Positions 22,196 to 33,500 of a DNA stretch of 64,000 bases are shown here, one piece after another. Position 1 is the stretch's first letter. Each line of letters begins with the position of its first letter. The notes below the pieces were generated by a model that did not search any database, was not told the origin of the DNA, and saw only the letters and a program-made list of their open reading frames with translations. The position numbers and the translations under genes are program-made. Origin of the DNA: Conoideocrella luteorostrata (lineage: Eukaryota; Ascomycota; Sordariomycetes; Hypocreales; Clavicipitaceae); contig JASWJB010000001.1 of assembly GCA_032433595.1 (NCBI GenBank), positions 372,001 to 436,000 on the forward strand, written 5' to 3'.

Positions 22196-24070
22196 GAGGT
22201 CTTTGCGTCTTCAATTTGTCCATGGCCGGGCATCGGAGCGACCGCCCTAGTTTTTCTTGCTTCGAGTTGTTTCCGCTGTCTGGAAAGCCGACGCCGAACC
22301 GCTCGGCAGTTCTTTACATGTTTCACCTTGTGTCGCCTGAAGGTCGGGAGTCCAGGTGAATGATGAAGCAGAAAGACAACCAGGTGAGCAATTGGAAGAA
22401 TTGGCACGATGAAGGCGGCATAAGTGAACGACAACATTTTCGATCAAGTCGCAAAAAAAAAAAAAAAAGACGCGAAAGTTCTTTAAAGCGTGTTACGCTG
22501 TTGCATACCTCGCCGAGGCCACTTAATTCGAAAGAAAAGCCTCTTTTACTTTGCGGCACACAAGGCGGCCGCTTATATGCAAAACAGACGCAGTGAAAGG
22601 AGGGAGATGGTGTGCAGCGATTTTATTTATCGTAGGACAAAATTTATTAAGCCGCCAAATCTGTCGAGCACAATTGTGACGTGACGGCGCAGAGCAAATG
22701 TCGCATTTGTGGGAAAACAGACCGAATCATCGACACAGCCGACTGACTGCCTCCTGCGGAGTCGCAGGTCAGCGTAGGCTGTTCTTCAGGCAGATTTTGA
22801 GGTTAGCAACCAGCTGACACTCCAAAGCAGCGAGCATTACCGTTTAGTATAAATCAACTTTGCCTTCCAAGCGATCAACACAGCCCATCATGCTACGTGT
22901 CATTTCCCTGGCTCCAATACGTTCCAAAATGTGTATGAAAACACACTCACACTCAAGAACCAGGTACGACGACACCGGGCTCTGGCGGTACATTTGCGCA
23001 AGCCAGCCCGTCGTGCCAGGTTTTTCACAATTGTGTAGAACGCTGGCAAGTATCTGAACATTTGTGTAGAACGCTAGCAAGTATCTGAACATTTGTGTAG
23101 GCCGAGTCCCGACTCCAACTCCGACACTTTTGTGTGGATGGCCGTGGGCGAGAGTATATACAAAGAACGAAAAGGGGCGAGTCCCTTCTGTCTGTCAAGC
23201 ATTGATTCTCCTCCACCACGCGAGCAATCATGTCTACATCTACACAAGCTACGTAAGTCTGCCATCTGTCCGTATCGTGTTCGCTCTGACATTGGTTCCG
23301 CGTCCAGGAAGATGTCGAGAAAGCCTCGCCAGGCGGATCAAACTCAACTAGAATTAAGAGAAACCCGGCTGCAGCATTGGCTGTCAGATGATGGCCTCGT
23401 TATTCAAGCAAGGCTGCTGGCCGTTGTCAACAGCACCACCACTGCGCCCCAGCCACAACACCGCCGCGGCACACGACGAGACGTGAGGGTTACCGCTGGG
23501 GAGCGTGTCGGCGGTTAGCAGGCATCGGCTTTATTTGCTGAAAGCAATGACATCACTCACGGAGGCCGCAGCTGGAACGGCGTGATGGGACATAATGGAG
23601 CACTGGAAAACATGTTCTTCACGGGATATGGGGCATTGGAATGGCTTGCGTAGTACTCCGTATTTTGAGTGCTGATCAATAAAGCCGGGTATTTTTTTTC
23701 GGCCACTGTGCCAGTATAATCATGCTGGGCTCCTTATCCTTTGCAGCAGAACCTACCACTGAAGATCCCCCCCCCATGCCCTATAACCAATGCCTGGCGT
23801 AGCGGCTCACCCCGTCAGGCTGCCACGGTTTCCTGCCGACCCCACTTCGTGCCGGGCCAAGCCGATGTCAACGTCGAAGCACCGATAGTTAGTGACGGGC
23901 CCTCGTAGTACAGCCACACTAACTACGGAATACTCCGTAGTTACTGTAGTTGGCACACAATTGTGTGAGTGAGCCAAACCCTTCAGGCGCAAGGGTATAT
24001 GGTTAATCCACTTTCCATTCCCTGCACATCCCCCGCTCTCACTAGTGATGGATGATACAAAGCTGATAAC
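22196..24070. other. Intergenic with short tandem repeat
   Basis: Contains an A run at 22453-22468 and a short tandem repeat at 23030-23100. Open frames at 23093-23518 lack domains. No gene recognised. Confidence 0.4.
23030..23100 (+). repeat. Tandem repeat, 31-bp unit, about 2.3 copies
   Basis: The unit ATTTGTGTAGAACGCTAGCA followed by AGTATCTGAAC occurs twice with one substitution (CTGGC/CTAGC), then starts a third time before diverging. Confidence 0.8.
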
Positions 24071-24472
24071 TTGTCGCTCACTGCCACAAACTATCGACAC
24101 GACTCAACAGATGGCATCATGCGCACTCTACAGGATGAACGTTACGGGCATGATTCTACACGTCATCAGGCATATTCAGTAACGGCCAATCTTATGGTCG
24201 GCGGAGAGATGATGAACGATGCCTGCACGCCTGGCCCGTTAGTGACTTCGTCGCACATAGACTCCCCTTTTCCGCCTGACATTGACTTCAAACTTGACGG
24301 TACCAATTGTATAATCTGGTCCGACAGTGCCAAAGAAGGAAATGGCTTTGACGGAATCGAGCCATCAAATAAAACCTCTGCGCATTCCTGCGAGTTCCAC
24401 GACACGGATCACAATCACCGTACCAAACCCGGTTTGGGGTTATCTGGTAAACGTCTTGCTAGAACCAATGAA
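24071..24472 (+). CDS. Possible 5' exon of the next zinc-finger gene
   Basis: Open frame in the same phase as the gene at 24545. A potential 72-nt intron, 24473-24544, has donor GTAAAT, a GCTGAC branch-like site and acceptor CTAAG. It would fuse the two into one protein of about 460 aa. The peptide here is unremarkable, with no domain. Alternatively it is upstream non-coding sequence and the gene begins at 24545. Confidence 0.3.
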
Positions 24473-24544
24473 GTAAATTCGTCCCACGTTGCCTGTCCAT
24501 GTTACGCTGACGAACAATGAGCGATAGAGCTACATACGGCTAAG

Positions 24545-25531
24545 ATGAACTCTGTTAGAGGCGGGCCTCGGGAAACAAACGAAGTGGGTTCATCCAGCCC
24601 ATCCATGGCAGCCAAAACGACAGAAGCTGGGCCGTCTGGCCGTGCATGCAAGACAGCGGATGACGGCAGCAAGTTTGCTTGCCCATTTTACAGACTATTA
24701 CCTATGCGCCACATAGACTGTGTCAATCTACGATTGACTCGAATTCGAGATGTCAAGCAGCATCTCTATCGACGACATACCCAAACGACCTTCTACTGCC
24801 CACTGTGCTACCAAAGCTTCACCTCGCCCCACTCCCGCGATGGCCATATACGATCTTTATACTGCAAGCGTCGACATCCGTCTGCGGTCGATGGCATCTC
24901 AGAGAAGGCCCGCAGACGTTTGAGCGTGCGCGTGGACCGAGACTTGCCGCCGGACAAACAATGGTACACAATTTGGGACATCCTATTCCCCGGAATGCCC
25001 AAACCGACCACACCTTACCTGGGCAGTGTAATCGACGAGATTTTCGGCATGCTGCGTGATTTCTGGAGGCAGGAGCATACTCGAATTGCTGTGGACTTGT
25101 TTAGTACGACATGTGCACCACGCGGGAACCATCAAATGATCGAGACGCTGGTAACAGAGATTTTTGATAAGGTTCAGGAACGATTCCAACAGCAGGCTGG
25201 TAACTTATCCGTCGTGGAAGAAGATTTGAGCAGTTATTCGGACGGAACACAGATTTCCTCCGGCCAAAGCTCGTTGGTACTGTCACCGCCGCCTGCTCGA
25301 TTCGACCAAATTATACCACAAGGCAGTCATGAATATCTTGGATTGGAACAAGATATACCTCATATGGTGGATACAATGCCTCTGGCCTGTCAGTCGTGGA
25401 GTTTTCCGGGCAACATTACGGACTCTCCAGCACACTACTCAGACCTCAGAGACGTGGATCTGTCGGAAACTTTGGACTGGAATAACGAAGTAAATCCGAA
25501 TTTGGGCTCTTTCTATTTATGGGCCAATTAG
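24545..25531 (+). CDS. C2H2 plus LFPG-module protein, 328 aa
   Basis: Intact frame with the clearest version of the shared architecture. Residues about 44-75 read 'FACPFYRLLP' with a C-x-n-H unit ending 'DVKQHLYRRH'. Residues 79-105 form a C2H2/C2HC finger, 'FYCPLCYQSF' to 'DGHIRSLYC'. Then comes 'VDGISEKARRRL', and 'QWYTIWDILFPGMPKPTTPY' at about 138-157. The C-terminal 170 residues are acidic and Ser/Gln-rich, as in activation regions. Probably a nucleic-acid-binding regulator (inference from fingers). Three relatives lie within 28 kb, in both orientations, at different degrees of divergence. A 5' exon at 24071-24472 is possible. Confidence 0.75.
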   Translation: MNSVRGGPRETNEVGSSSPSMAAKTTEAGPSGRACKTADDGSKFACPFYRLLPMRHIDCVNLRLTRIRDVKQHLYRRHTQTTFYCPLCYQSFTSPHSRDGHIRSLYCKRRHPSAVDGISEKARRRLSVRVDRDLPPDKQWYTIWDILFPGMPKPTTPYLGSVIDEIFGMLRDFWRQEHTRIAVDLFSTTCAPRGNHQMIETLVTEIFDKVQERFQQQAGNLSVVEEDLSSYSDGTQISSGQSSLVLSPPPARFDQIIPQGSHEYLGLEQDIPHMVDTMPLACQSWSFPGNITDSPAHYSDLRDVDLSETLDWNNEVNPNLGSFYLWAN

Positions 25532-27772
25532 CGCACAGGTCTCTAGGCTCTAGCTGTGTTCTATTTTTTCTTTGGTCATGCAACGCTACAGTAATACATG
25601 TGCTATACATGACGTTCATTATATATATACTATTAAGGTCATCCTCATATGTTGGACCAGTTTTTGCATTCTTAAGAAGTATACCATGCGTTTGATGAAT
25701 AGTTCGCACGGATTCTTGACGAGGCAATCTTGTTCTAGCCCTCCGCGTAGGACGACCGCAGCCCTGCATATGTGACTGGTATGAAAGTGTCACAAAAAGG
25801 AACAAGCTTGTACTGCGGAACAACTATTACCGCTTATATCCTGTGACACAGCGTCCGGGCCAACATGGCTGCGTCTTGCTCCTGTCACAGGAAAATGTGA
25901 GCCGATCAAGAATCATTAGTACACATGAAAAGTAGTCTCTGGCTACGCCATTTTTCTGTGTGACAGCTCGCATCCCGAGCGCCCCCGGTCTGTAGAGGAG
26001 AATGTATGGCTATAAAGTCGTTAGGCAGGGGATAAGACGGAATCATTATTGTAAATATTTTTTTTAACCGAAAAGATAAACATGTTGAAGCCAGCTTATT
26101 TCCTCATGCCGCTTTATTGGTAGCAACTGCAAGGTAGAGCACTTGGCGGCACGTGCTCTCGCCGCAACCCACTGCGGCCCAATCGGCTTCTCCTGCTGCA
26201 TGCAACACAACTTGGCTGGAACCGGTTACCTGCCGTTTGTGGTAATGGAGTTAGTTGGTTGCCTTTAAGTTTCCTTCCTCGGTTAGCTCCGTCAGCCCGC
26301 CAGCCCGCCAGCCCGCGTTCTTTGGAACCTAGGTGCTCATTTCCTTCAGCCGGTGCGCGGTTGTTGCATTTCAAAATTCTCTTGCCGCTCGCGAATGTAA
26401 TTCGTGTAAGGTGGCCGCCGCGTGAGCAAGAGTAGTCTCGATGATAGGTACTACCTGGAACGTTCTCCCCTTCTTACATTTACAAAGCAACGCAAAGCCC
26501 TGGTTCATTTGATCGATCCCCTTGCCACTTCCTCCGTGTTTGCAAAATGCGTCGTCTGCTAAGTAGATGGAAGTATCTCCAACCATTACAACTTAGTACG
26601 TTTATTTTATGTTTGCTATACTTAGTCATGGCTTCCCCTCCGGTCCCGGCCTGCAGGTTAGCTATGGTAGAAGACCAAGTCCGTTGTGTAGATTATAGAG
26701 AAACACGATTGAATCAACACCTGCTTCGTCAGTTGACAATTCTTCTTCCTCTATGTAACTGCTCGAATCGCTGAAGTTTCGTCAACCTGACACCAAACAT
26801 GAGTTCCCTGCAGTTCCTCAAGTAAATATTACAATTGCTCAGACCTAATCGTAACACACCGCATCATATTTGGCCTTAACCCACATATTAGACCATGGAA
26901 CAAATTCCCCATGAGAAAAGTCCCCAGTAACGTCGGCGTTGAGTGGGATAAATACACTAAGTAGACGGAAATCGGCAGCCAGTGCTTCGAGTTCTGTGCG
27001 AGTCAACAGGACTATTTCATCTGACATGATAACCTAAATAAATGATTCGACACCTTCAGCTTTGAGCGACGTGCTTACCTGCTCCCTTAATGTTTTGTCC
27101 ACCCAAAGTGCATACCCACAGCTCACGCATCCCGGTGTCTAACACACAACCAGCAATGCGCCGGAAACTCTGTGAAAGGTTCTTACAGAGACCTTCCGTA
27201 ATTTGTAGACACTTCGTTTGTGGTGAGATCAAATAGTTAGATAGCTTACCCGGGGACTGTTGGGTTACTGAGCACCTTCATAATGTTGAGCCGAGAATTG
27301 CTTCTGTCAGGAAAATCAGTGCCGCGAAAGCTAAGATTATTCAGGGAATTATTGAAGGAATTGGTGAAGCTGCTGAACAAACTAGTGAGTGGCTGCGAGA
27401 GGTTTTTCAACTATGCAGGGCGTCACGGGGGTCAGGGAGAACCGACCGAATCTGACGGGTTGGATGAGTCCGGAATCTAGGCATAAAAGGAAAGATAACC
27501 CCGTCAATTCGGAAGGCACAATATATCATTAAATTCATTACTTTCTGTTCATTCTTATCAGTTTTCCGGTGTGAAGTTGCTCTGGCCTCAGTAACGTAAC
27601 AAATAAAGGAATTTAATCAAAATAAGCAGCGGAGCAAGGCCCTCGATCAAGATATAATACTTAACCACAGGGAAGAACTTCTTAAATTTGTGGTAATCTG
27701 TTCGTAAGAGGGATAAGCTCTGCTTACAGCGATATTATTTGATTTAACTAATCCGGTGAAGTCCAAAAACTC
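25532..27772. other. Intergenic, unassigned open frames
   Basis: No gene recognised. A short GCCCGCCA tandem stretch lies at 26293-26320. A plus frame near 27270-27440 without a good start ('IIQGIIEGIGEAAEQ') looks protein-like and may be a relic of unknown family. A minus frame at 26845-27027 is also unassigned. Confidence 0.3.
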
Positions 27773-27975
27773 TGTGGGTTGCACAGGGTGTTGTGCAGTG
27801 GTACCGATACCAAATGCGGTCAAAATGCAATATATTCAATAGTCTCTGTATATCTTAAAAGAGGAAAACAAGTCAAGGTGGAAGGCTCGATATCGCTGTA
27901 TAAATATCACGGCCGAAAGGTGACCACGTGACCTGCTCCGTGCTTCCTGCGATGCTTGACGGCAGGATTCCAAGG
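27773..27975 (-). repeat. Diverged solo LTR of copia family
   Basis: Minus-strand LTR copy, starting on plus with TGTGGGTTGCACAGGG. It retains TATAAATA and GACCACGTGAC. The terminal TATTCCAACA has decayed to GATTCCAAGG. Flanks AACTC and CTCAC do not form a duplication, so the insertion is old or rearranged. Confidence 0.8.
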
Positions 27976-28174
27976 CTCACATGAACATATTATAGCCACC
28001 TAGAGGCTTCTTTCCGCCCACACAGTATCAACCAAGTTAAACGGCATCGCCTATGCCTTGTTCTAACACTTATCGCAGGAGAGCTAAGTCGTACATGAGT
28101 TTCTCACTGTTTGTATATCGAAATAGAGGTAAACGCGAATGAAAATTTAAACCCACTTCACACCCCAGTCCCAA

Positions 28175-30376
28175 CTAACACTCACCGATTCCGTTTTTCT
28201 GATTTAGCATTCCATAGTTATTGAATACTTTGATCAATAGGTCTCTGAGGATTACTGTGCAAAGGGCAGTCAATGCCCTCTTCTGCTTCGAACAGGCTTG
28301 TTGCAGTAACTCGCGGCTTATCAGGAACTCGGAAACCCATCCCATGCCGTAGCCAGCCCAATGGTCCCAAACCATAGAAATTGCCCGCCCGATTCCATCT
28401 TCGAGATAGGGAGAATTTGGCAGAGCAACATCAGGAAAGACAATTACCCAGGCCATCAGCCAGCGCTGTCGCTCAGTGTAGTATGGCCTGTCTCGGCTCG
28501 CTAGCCGTGTTCTCTGATGCTCGCTGATCCCGTCCACAACTCCAGAGCTGCAGGTCTCGCAACGCCTCGCACGAACGTGGTCATCGCGTTCCGCTGCTTT
28601 TTGAAACACCCGACAGCAAATTGGGCAGTACGGCGGCTGTCTATGGTCCCGCCGTATGTGGTCAATGACATCGTCCACGGATATTAGATCATAATGCAGC
28701 AGACAACTGCTATACTTATCAGGGTTAGAAACATAAAAAGGACAAGCTAGATGTAGATACCCATCGATGCGAGAAATCGTAAGCATCTGTGGGTCTTCTG
28801 CGTGTTCCTCTTCTAGGTATTGTGGCATAGGCTGTGATCTTGAAGTTCTAGCACGCTTGCGGCGTGGCAGAATATCCTCTGGCGGCACCACATATCGAGC
28901 TGAGGCTATCCAAACTTCGATTTGGCCATACGCGAAGTTGGTTATATCTCGACGCACGCTTTGAAACGCATGACTTTCATCCAGGTGGCAGGCATGAGCG
29001 ACGCTCTTTACACGTAGAGCATTTTCGTATTTGTTATCAAAGCCCTCCTCCTCCTCCTCCTCCTCCTCCTCCTCGTCATCGTCGTCGTCGTATTCGTTGC
29101 TACTACTACTACTGCTGCGAGAAAAACTGTCCTCTGAGCTGTCCGAGTCGTCTTCAGAGTCGCTAAGAATTTTACTATTATCTTCGATTAAGTCCTGTGG
29201 AAGGCCGGAAAACCTTATAGATAGTTGAGACTGGGTTTCGCTCGCGGCCATCGCGGCATGAATTTTAAAGGCAAGCTTAGAATCCAAATCTTGAGCGACA
29301 TCAATTTTTACACGACGACCAGCACCTGAGATGCTGACGTCTGTGGATGGATGTACTCGAACGTATATGCCATTCCATTCGCGAAGATAAATGGCTAGCC
29401 TGCCACTGAATCCTTGCTCGGACGTCATTTTACCAATATCAAGCAAGATGTACGACCCTTGCCTGGAGATCCGGGATTCAACTTGGATCCCTTTGTTGCT
29501 GAATCGGACTCTGCCATCAAACGTCCACGGCTTCGAGCATGCGGCATCAGAATTCGCAGCAAAATGGCGAAACTCTGACGGGGATCGCGCCAACAGTCCT
29601 CGAACATGTTGGTCGCTCGAACTTCGCCAGGCGAGCAAAGATCCGTCGCGGGTGTCTTGAAGGATCTCACGCTGGAGGCGCAGGAATGCGCGCTCTGCAC
29701 CCTCACCATACCGCACCGGCAATGTCACCCCCGTTATTGCAGCCAGGGAATATGCAGTGTCCTCCTCGCGACTGGCAACTCTGTGGGCAGACCACGATAT
29801 CCGTACCGCCAACGACACATGTGATAAGGCGGTGCTGTCGCGCAAAACGCTCGTAGGGACTCTTGTAATGCGGCACAACAGGGGCAGAATCTCCGGAGAT
29901 GTCCTGGAGCCTCTGTGGTTCCATTTTTCGTCAAAGAACTCGACATTTGGCGGCAGGATCAATTCTTGCAGCGTCCACGCACGGCTCCAATACTGGGAGC
30001 GTCGCCAGAGGCTCTCATCAAAAGGTTGCCCAGTGGCAGACAGATCATCCAGCTGGACGATGCAGACGGAGCTTCGCCGAAGCCTCCTCAACGAGCCGTT
30101 GACAGCCTCGTCCAGATCGGCCGAGGAGGACACGTCTACGCAGAGAGAGAATACCCACAAGTGAGCAATACCGCGTCGCTCGGCTTTCTCACACGCTTCG
30201 ATAAGCCTCTGGTGGGTTGGGGACAGGCGCCCGGAGCGATTGGTCGCGTTTGCATTCTGCGAAGGTGACGGCGGCGACAGCTGTGCATGACAGGTGTACG
30301 ACAGCACGGCGTATGGGGGGATATCCGAATCGCGAAACTCGACCACGATCCTTGTCTGGATATCGAATAGTTTCAT
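28175..30376 (-). CDS. HET-like domain fused to C2H2/LFPG module, 733 aa
   Basis: Intact single-exon frame with two unrelated parts. Residues 1 to about 260 follow the HET-D/HET-E type N-terminal domain: 'IPPYAVLSYT', 'HLWVFSLCVDVSSSADL', 'RAWTLQELILPPNVEFF', 'REEDTAYSLAAI' and 'YGEGAERAFLRLQ'. The usual WGD after 'LSYT' is not present and the usual WIDTCCID is VFSLCVD, so key positions have changed. A low-complexity Ser/Asp/poly-Glu linker lies near 415-450 (GAG/CTC repeats at 29043-29075). Residues about 560-690 carry 'LACPFYVSNP', two Cys/His units ('YCPICCRVF' and 'DDHVRARRCETC'), 'VDGISE' and a W-x3-W-x-IVFPD module equivalent to LFPG. HET proteins trigger incompatibility or cell-death reactions; here the zinc-finger half would replace the usual NLR partner. 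Function unproven. Confidence 0.75.
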   Translation of the reverse strand: MKLFDIQTRIVVEFRDSDIPPYAVLSYTCHAQLSPPSPSQNANATNRSGRLSPTHQRLIEACEKAERRGIAHLWVFSLCVDVSSSADLDEAVNGSLRRLRRSSVCIVQLDDLSATGQPFDESLWRRSQYWSRAWTLQELILPPNVEFFDEKWNHRGSRTSPEILPLLCRITRVPTSVLRDSTALSHVSLAVRISWSAHRVASREEDTAYSLAAITGVTLPVRYGEGAERAFLRLQREILQDTRDGSLLAWRSSSDQHVRGLLARSPSEFRHFAANSDAACSKPWTFDGRVRFSNKGIQVESRISRQGSYILLDIGKMTSEQGFSGRLAIYLREWNGIYVRVHPSTDVSISGAGRRVKIDVAQDLDSKLAFKIHAAMAASETQSQLSIRFSGLPQDLIEDNSKILSDSEDDSDSSEDSFSRSSSSSSNEYDDDDDEEEEEEEEEEGFDNKYENALRVKSVAHACHLDESHAFQSVRRDITNFAYGQIEVWIASARYVVPPEDILPRRKRARTSRSQPMPQYLEEEHAEDPQMLTISRIDGYLHLACPFYVSNPDKYSSCLLHYDLISVDDVIDHIRRDHRQPPYCPICCRVFQKAAERDDHVRARRCETCSSGVVDGISEHQRTRLASRDRPYYTERQRWLMAWVIVFPDVALPNSPYLEDGIGRAISMVWDHWAGYGMGWVSEFLISRELLQQACSKQKRALTALCTVILRDLLIKVFNNYGMLNQKNGIGEC

Positions 30377-32558
30377 TTTTTCTCTTGAAAATATTTAACA
30401 TGATCTAATCTTTGGCCCTGCACCCCGTTTCTTCTGGGTCTGGCGTGAACATGGCTTTTAATAAACTTCATCCCGCCCGCCTCACTATTAGTATCGGCCT
30501 AATTACTGTTTCGCCCCGATCAATTCTCAGAGCACAAATGTGACTGTGCTCCCGCGCCCGGCATCCCACTAACGAGGGCAACGCCGTCCTATAATAATAG
30601 ATACTATACTTCATTTACCGAGTGCGGAGTACAGCATGTGGCGTTATCTATTTACCTCACTCAGGTATCTTGAAATACATGGAGGGGTAAAATACATTGT
30701 GCCTCCCACTGTAGCGTGTTTTTGGCCCGGAATTACTAGAGGCCCACTCAACTTTACTTGCACAATTGTGTGCGTACTTGATAGTTGGTGGGCCCAACAC
30801 GAGGCTGAACGACGCCCGAAATACGTCAGCCCGATAACAGAAGACTACTAGATGAGGCGGACAAACCAGCCTCGTGAAACCAATCGATGAGACACCGCAA
30901 TTTGGATAAGTATTGTCAGCATAGAATAAGCACACCAATTGGGCTTCGCTTCAGCTTTTTATGGGTTGCTTCAATGGCGTCATGCCTCAATTGACACATG
31001 CTTTTGGTCTCGTGCTCACCAGCTGGTAATATGGTTATGAATACACGCACCTTGGAGCCAACTACTTCGCTATTTGGGTATGAGAGAGTGAGGCTGCGGC
31101 CGCGGCTGCACGCGGCATAAATCCAGACGGGGCCAACTGAAAGACATCGATCATAAGACCCAAGTGCCAATTTCGGCTTGCTGCAGCATGGCCTAACTGT
31201 TAGCCATCGCTTAGGGACTAGTTGAACGATTATGCAGAACATTAGCTTAGTTGTGCGACCACACCTACCGGAATATACGGGATCAAGTCCAAGTCTTCTA
31301 CATTGCTATTTGACCTCAAATAAATTGGAAGAAATGTATTTCAGTCAAGACAACAAGCCGTTCATCACTATACCGTTGCAGCTCGTAGGAAGGGGCGGAA
31401 ACGGCAACTTGAGCTCACCACAGAAAAAGGGACGGATTCCTCGTATGTACAAATTGATTCGTGCGTGCGGGAATCGGCACATCCGGTGCGTGATCTCTCC
31501 TCAGAAGGCCCAACCTTGGCGCCTTGCCTAAAGACAAGGTCAAGGCTGGATGAGACTCATTGTGCGTCCAAACTGCCAAATGAAATGCGATTGCTCTCGT
31601 AATCGACGATGAGATGGTAGCAAGAGCGGTCCAAGGTCCACTCGTTGCCGGCAGGCGGGCGCAAAGGCTCTAGGTATGTAGCCAATGACTACCACCAGTA
31701 CGTGGTACAATCACCTGCCCGCCCGTACCACTGGTCGCTACCAGGTCTTATGCCAGCACCCAAGCTACAGCTAAATTGGTCCCAATTTGCCTCCACCTTG
31801 CCCAACCCCAACGACCTCAAAACAACCAGGCCACACTTGCAGGCCACACTTCAGAATGAGTCGGGCCTACCACACCCTATGGCCCGCTGCTTGAATCATT
31901 TGTGACGAAAGCTTTTCAGCCTCAGAGCGCTGCTGACCATATTCTTCAGACCAGTCGCAGCAGTCACGACCAGAAGGCTGAGCTCCTTGCGCTCGTCTCG
32001 GACTGGACCTACATAGTGGAATCAGGCAAGGCTTTCCAAGCTTAATCTCACCTGATCCAGTTTTCGGTTGACTTTGATAGTCAGTCACTGAGCATGGGAC
32101 GCCGCTTGCTCCACCGGATGATACCGCTCGTTCGCGAATCACCACGCGAGACGGGGCCAGATGTTGCGTTACTGGAAAATCAGGCAGTCTGATGGATCCC
32201 CTTGTTGTTGTCTCTGTTCTTTGACTCCCATATCGATGGTTAACGTCTGAAGTATGTCCATTTTCTGACTCACTGGCTTGTTCGCAAAACAGTATCCGGG
32301 TTCTTTAGAGGCGGGTTTCTAAAGCTGGATCGGGCGGGGTCATCAGAAATCGAAGTGAGTGTAATCCTGTAGGCTTATGCGGCTTATATTCTTCTTCTAA
32401 CACTAGTAAAGTATACGACACGTCCTTGTCTGGTCGGGACTCTCGAAGGAATAACTGGACTTGTAGACTCTTTCCCACTATTAGGAGGCTACTCGTGCAC
32501 CGTTATCTCAAAAGTAGACCCTCGATCGGTCACAACTCATGCCCAACTAGCCTTAAAT
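30377..32558. other. Intergenic, no gene recognised
   Basis: The first 200 bases would hold the promoter of the HET-like gene. Frames at 30636-31531 and 31645-32145 on both strands show no domain. Confidence 0.35.
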
Positions 32559-32903
32559 ATGCGGTGGCTTGATATTCATATGCAAATTAGTCAAGACGAG
32601 CAGGCTTTGGAAGTCGGTGCGACGTTTCATTTTCCACTCCACGCAGTAGTTTGCCTGTCTCGATTCTCGGAGCTTCTTCATACCACCTGCCTAAAAGCAT
32701 GGCTTATAGTCCCACAAACGATCCGGCTCATCTCGTACAGGTTATTGCATAAAGCAGGAAACTATTTATATGGGGAAAGTGTCTCCTTTTCTGTCCAACG
32801 TCTTCCCTTTGGTCTTTACCTCAAATTTAGAGAAGATGCTGGAATGCTTCCAAATGAACTCGTTCAGCCTAGATATCGTACGATTCTTGGTATCTTGAGA
32901 TAG
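32559..32903 (+). pseudogene. Truncated APH-like N-terminal fragment
   Basis: 114-codon frame whose second half matches the N-terminal block of the 585-1547 pseudogene: 'LLHKAGNYLYG' and 'VQRLPFGLYLK'. Similarity stops after 'MLPNE' near 32858, exactly where an 11-bp inverted repeat begins. The catalytic half is absent; copia sequence follows from 32952. A 5'-only relic, broken by rearrangement or insertion. Confidence 0.65.
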
Positions 32904-32951
32904 TCTAAGCTGAACGAGTGGAATCTAGTCATCCCTTTGATCCTGTTGATC

Positions 32952-33285
32952 CTACTTTTTGATGATTCTGACGATGTCAATTAGTCCTAGTTGTTCGACG
33001 AATTAACTGAATCGCTGACCCGGCAGTGGCTTGGTCAGGCCGTTAGCTAGTTTATCGGCTGATTTAACGTATTCGATCTCAAAGTGGTCTTCTGGGTAGA
33101 CCTGACGAATCCGGCTGTTGTGAATATCGGTGTGCTTTAATGCAATCTTAATCCTTGGAATGCTGCTATTGATAAGCCGGATCGTCTGAAGGTTATCACA
33201 CTGGATAGCCGGCTTGTGGTCAAGTTGAAGATCTAGCTGCTTGAAAAATCGTAGAATAGCTAGGACTTCCTTAAGTTATGTGTGT
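32952..33285 (-). pseudogene. Copia RNase H remnant, different lineage
   Basis: Minus frame ending at a stop at 32952-32954. It reads the C-terminal end of a Ty1/copia polyprotein: 'KEVLAILRFFKQLDL', 'AIQCDNLQTIRLI', 'ALKHTDIHNSRIR' and 'VKSADKLANGLTK'. The H-x-D-x2 and ADxLTK elements are those of copia RNase H. It is distinct from the fragment in the 9.7-12 kb element, so at least two copia lineages visited the region. Everything upstream in pol is missing. Confidence 0.75.
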
Positions 33286-33500
33286 TAGTGTCACAAGTTG
33301 TAATATACAATAATTGCTACGCAATTAGAGCACGTTCTTTTTGTGTTGACAACAAACATCTGTGCTATGCAACAACAATGCGTCCGATCGTTAAGACCAA
33401 AAGGACGGCAGGCTATGCAAATAACCAATTTTAATGAATCTCAGCCCCCCCAATTCCCCTCCTGATATCTTCGTTCCTTCTATAGTATATCATAAAGGTA

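Noticed and set aside
29031..29228. Poly-serine plus-strand frame
   Set aside because: It is the antisense of the poly-Glu/Ser linker in the HET fusion gene.
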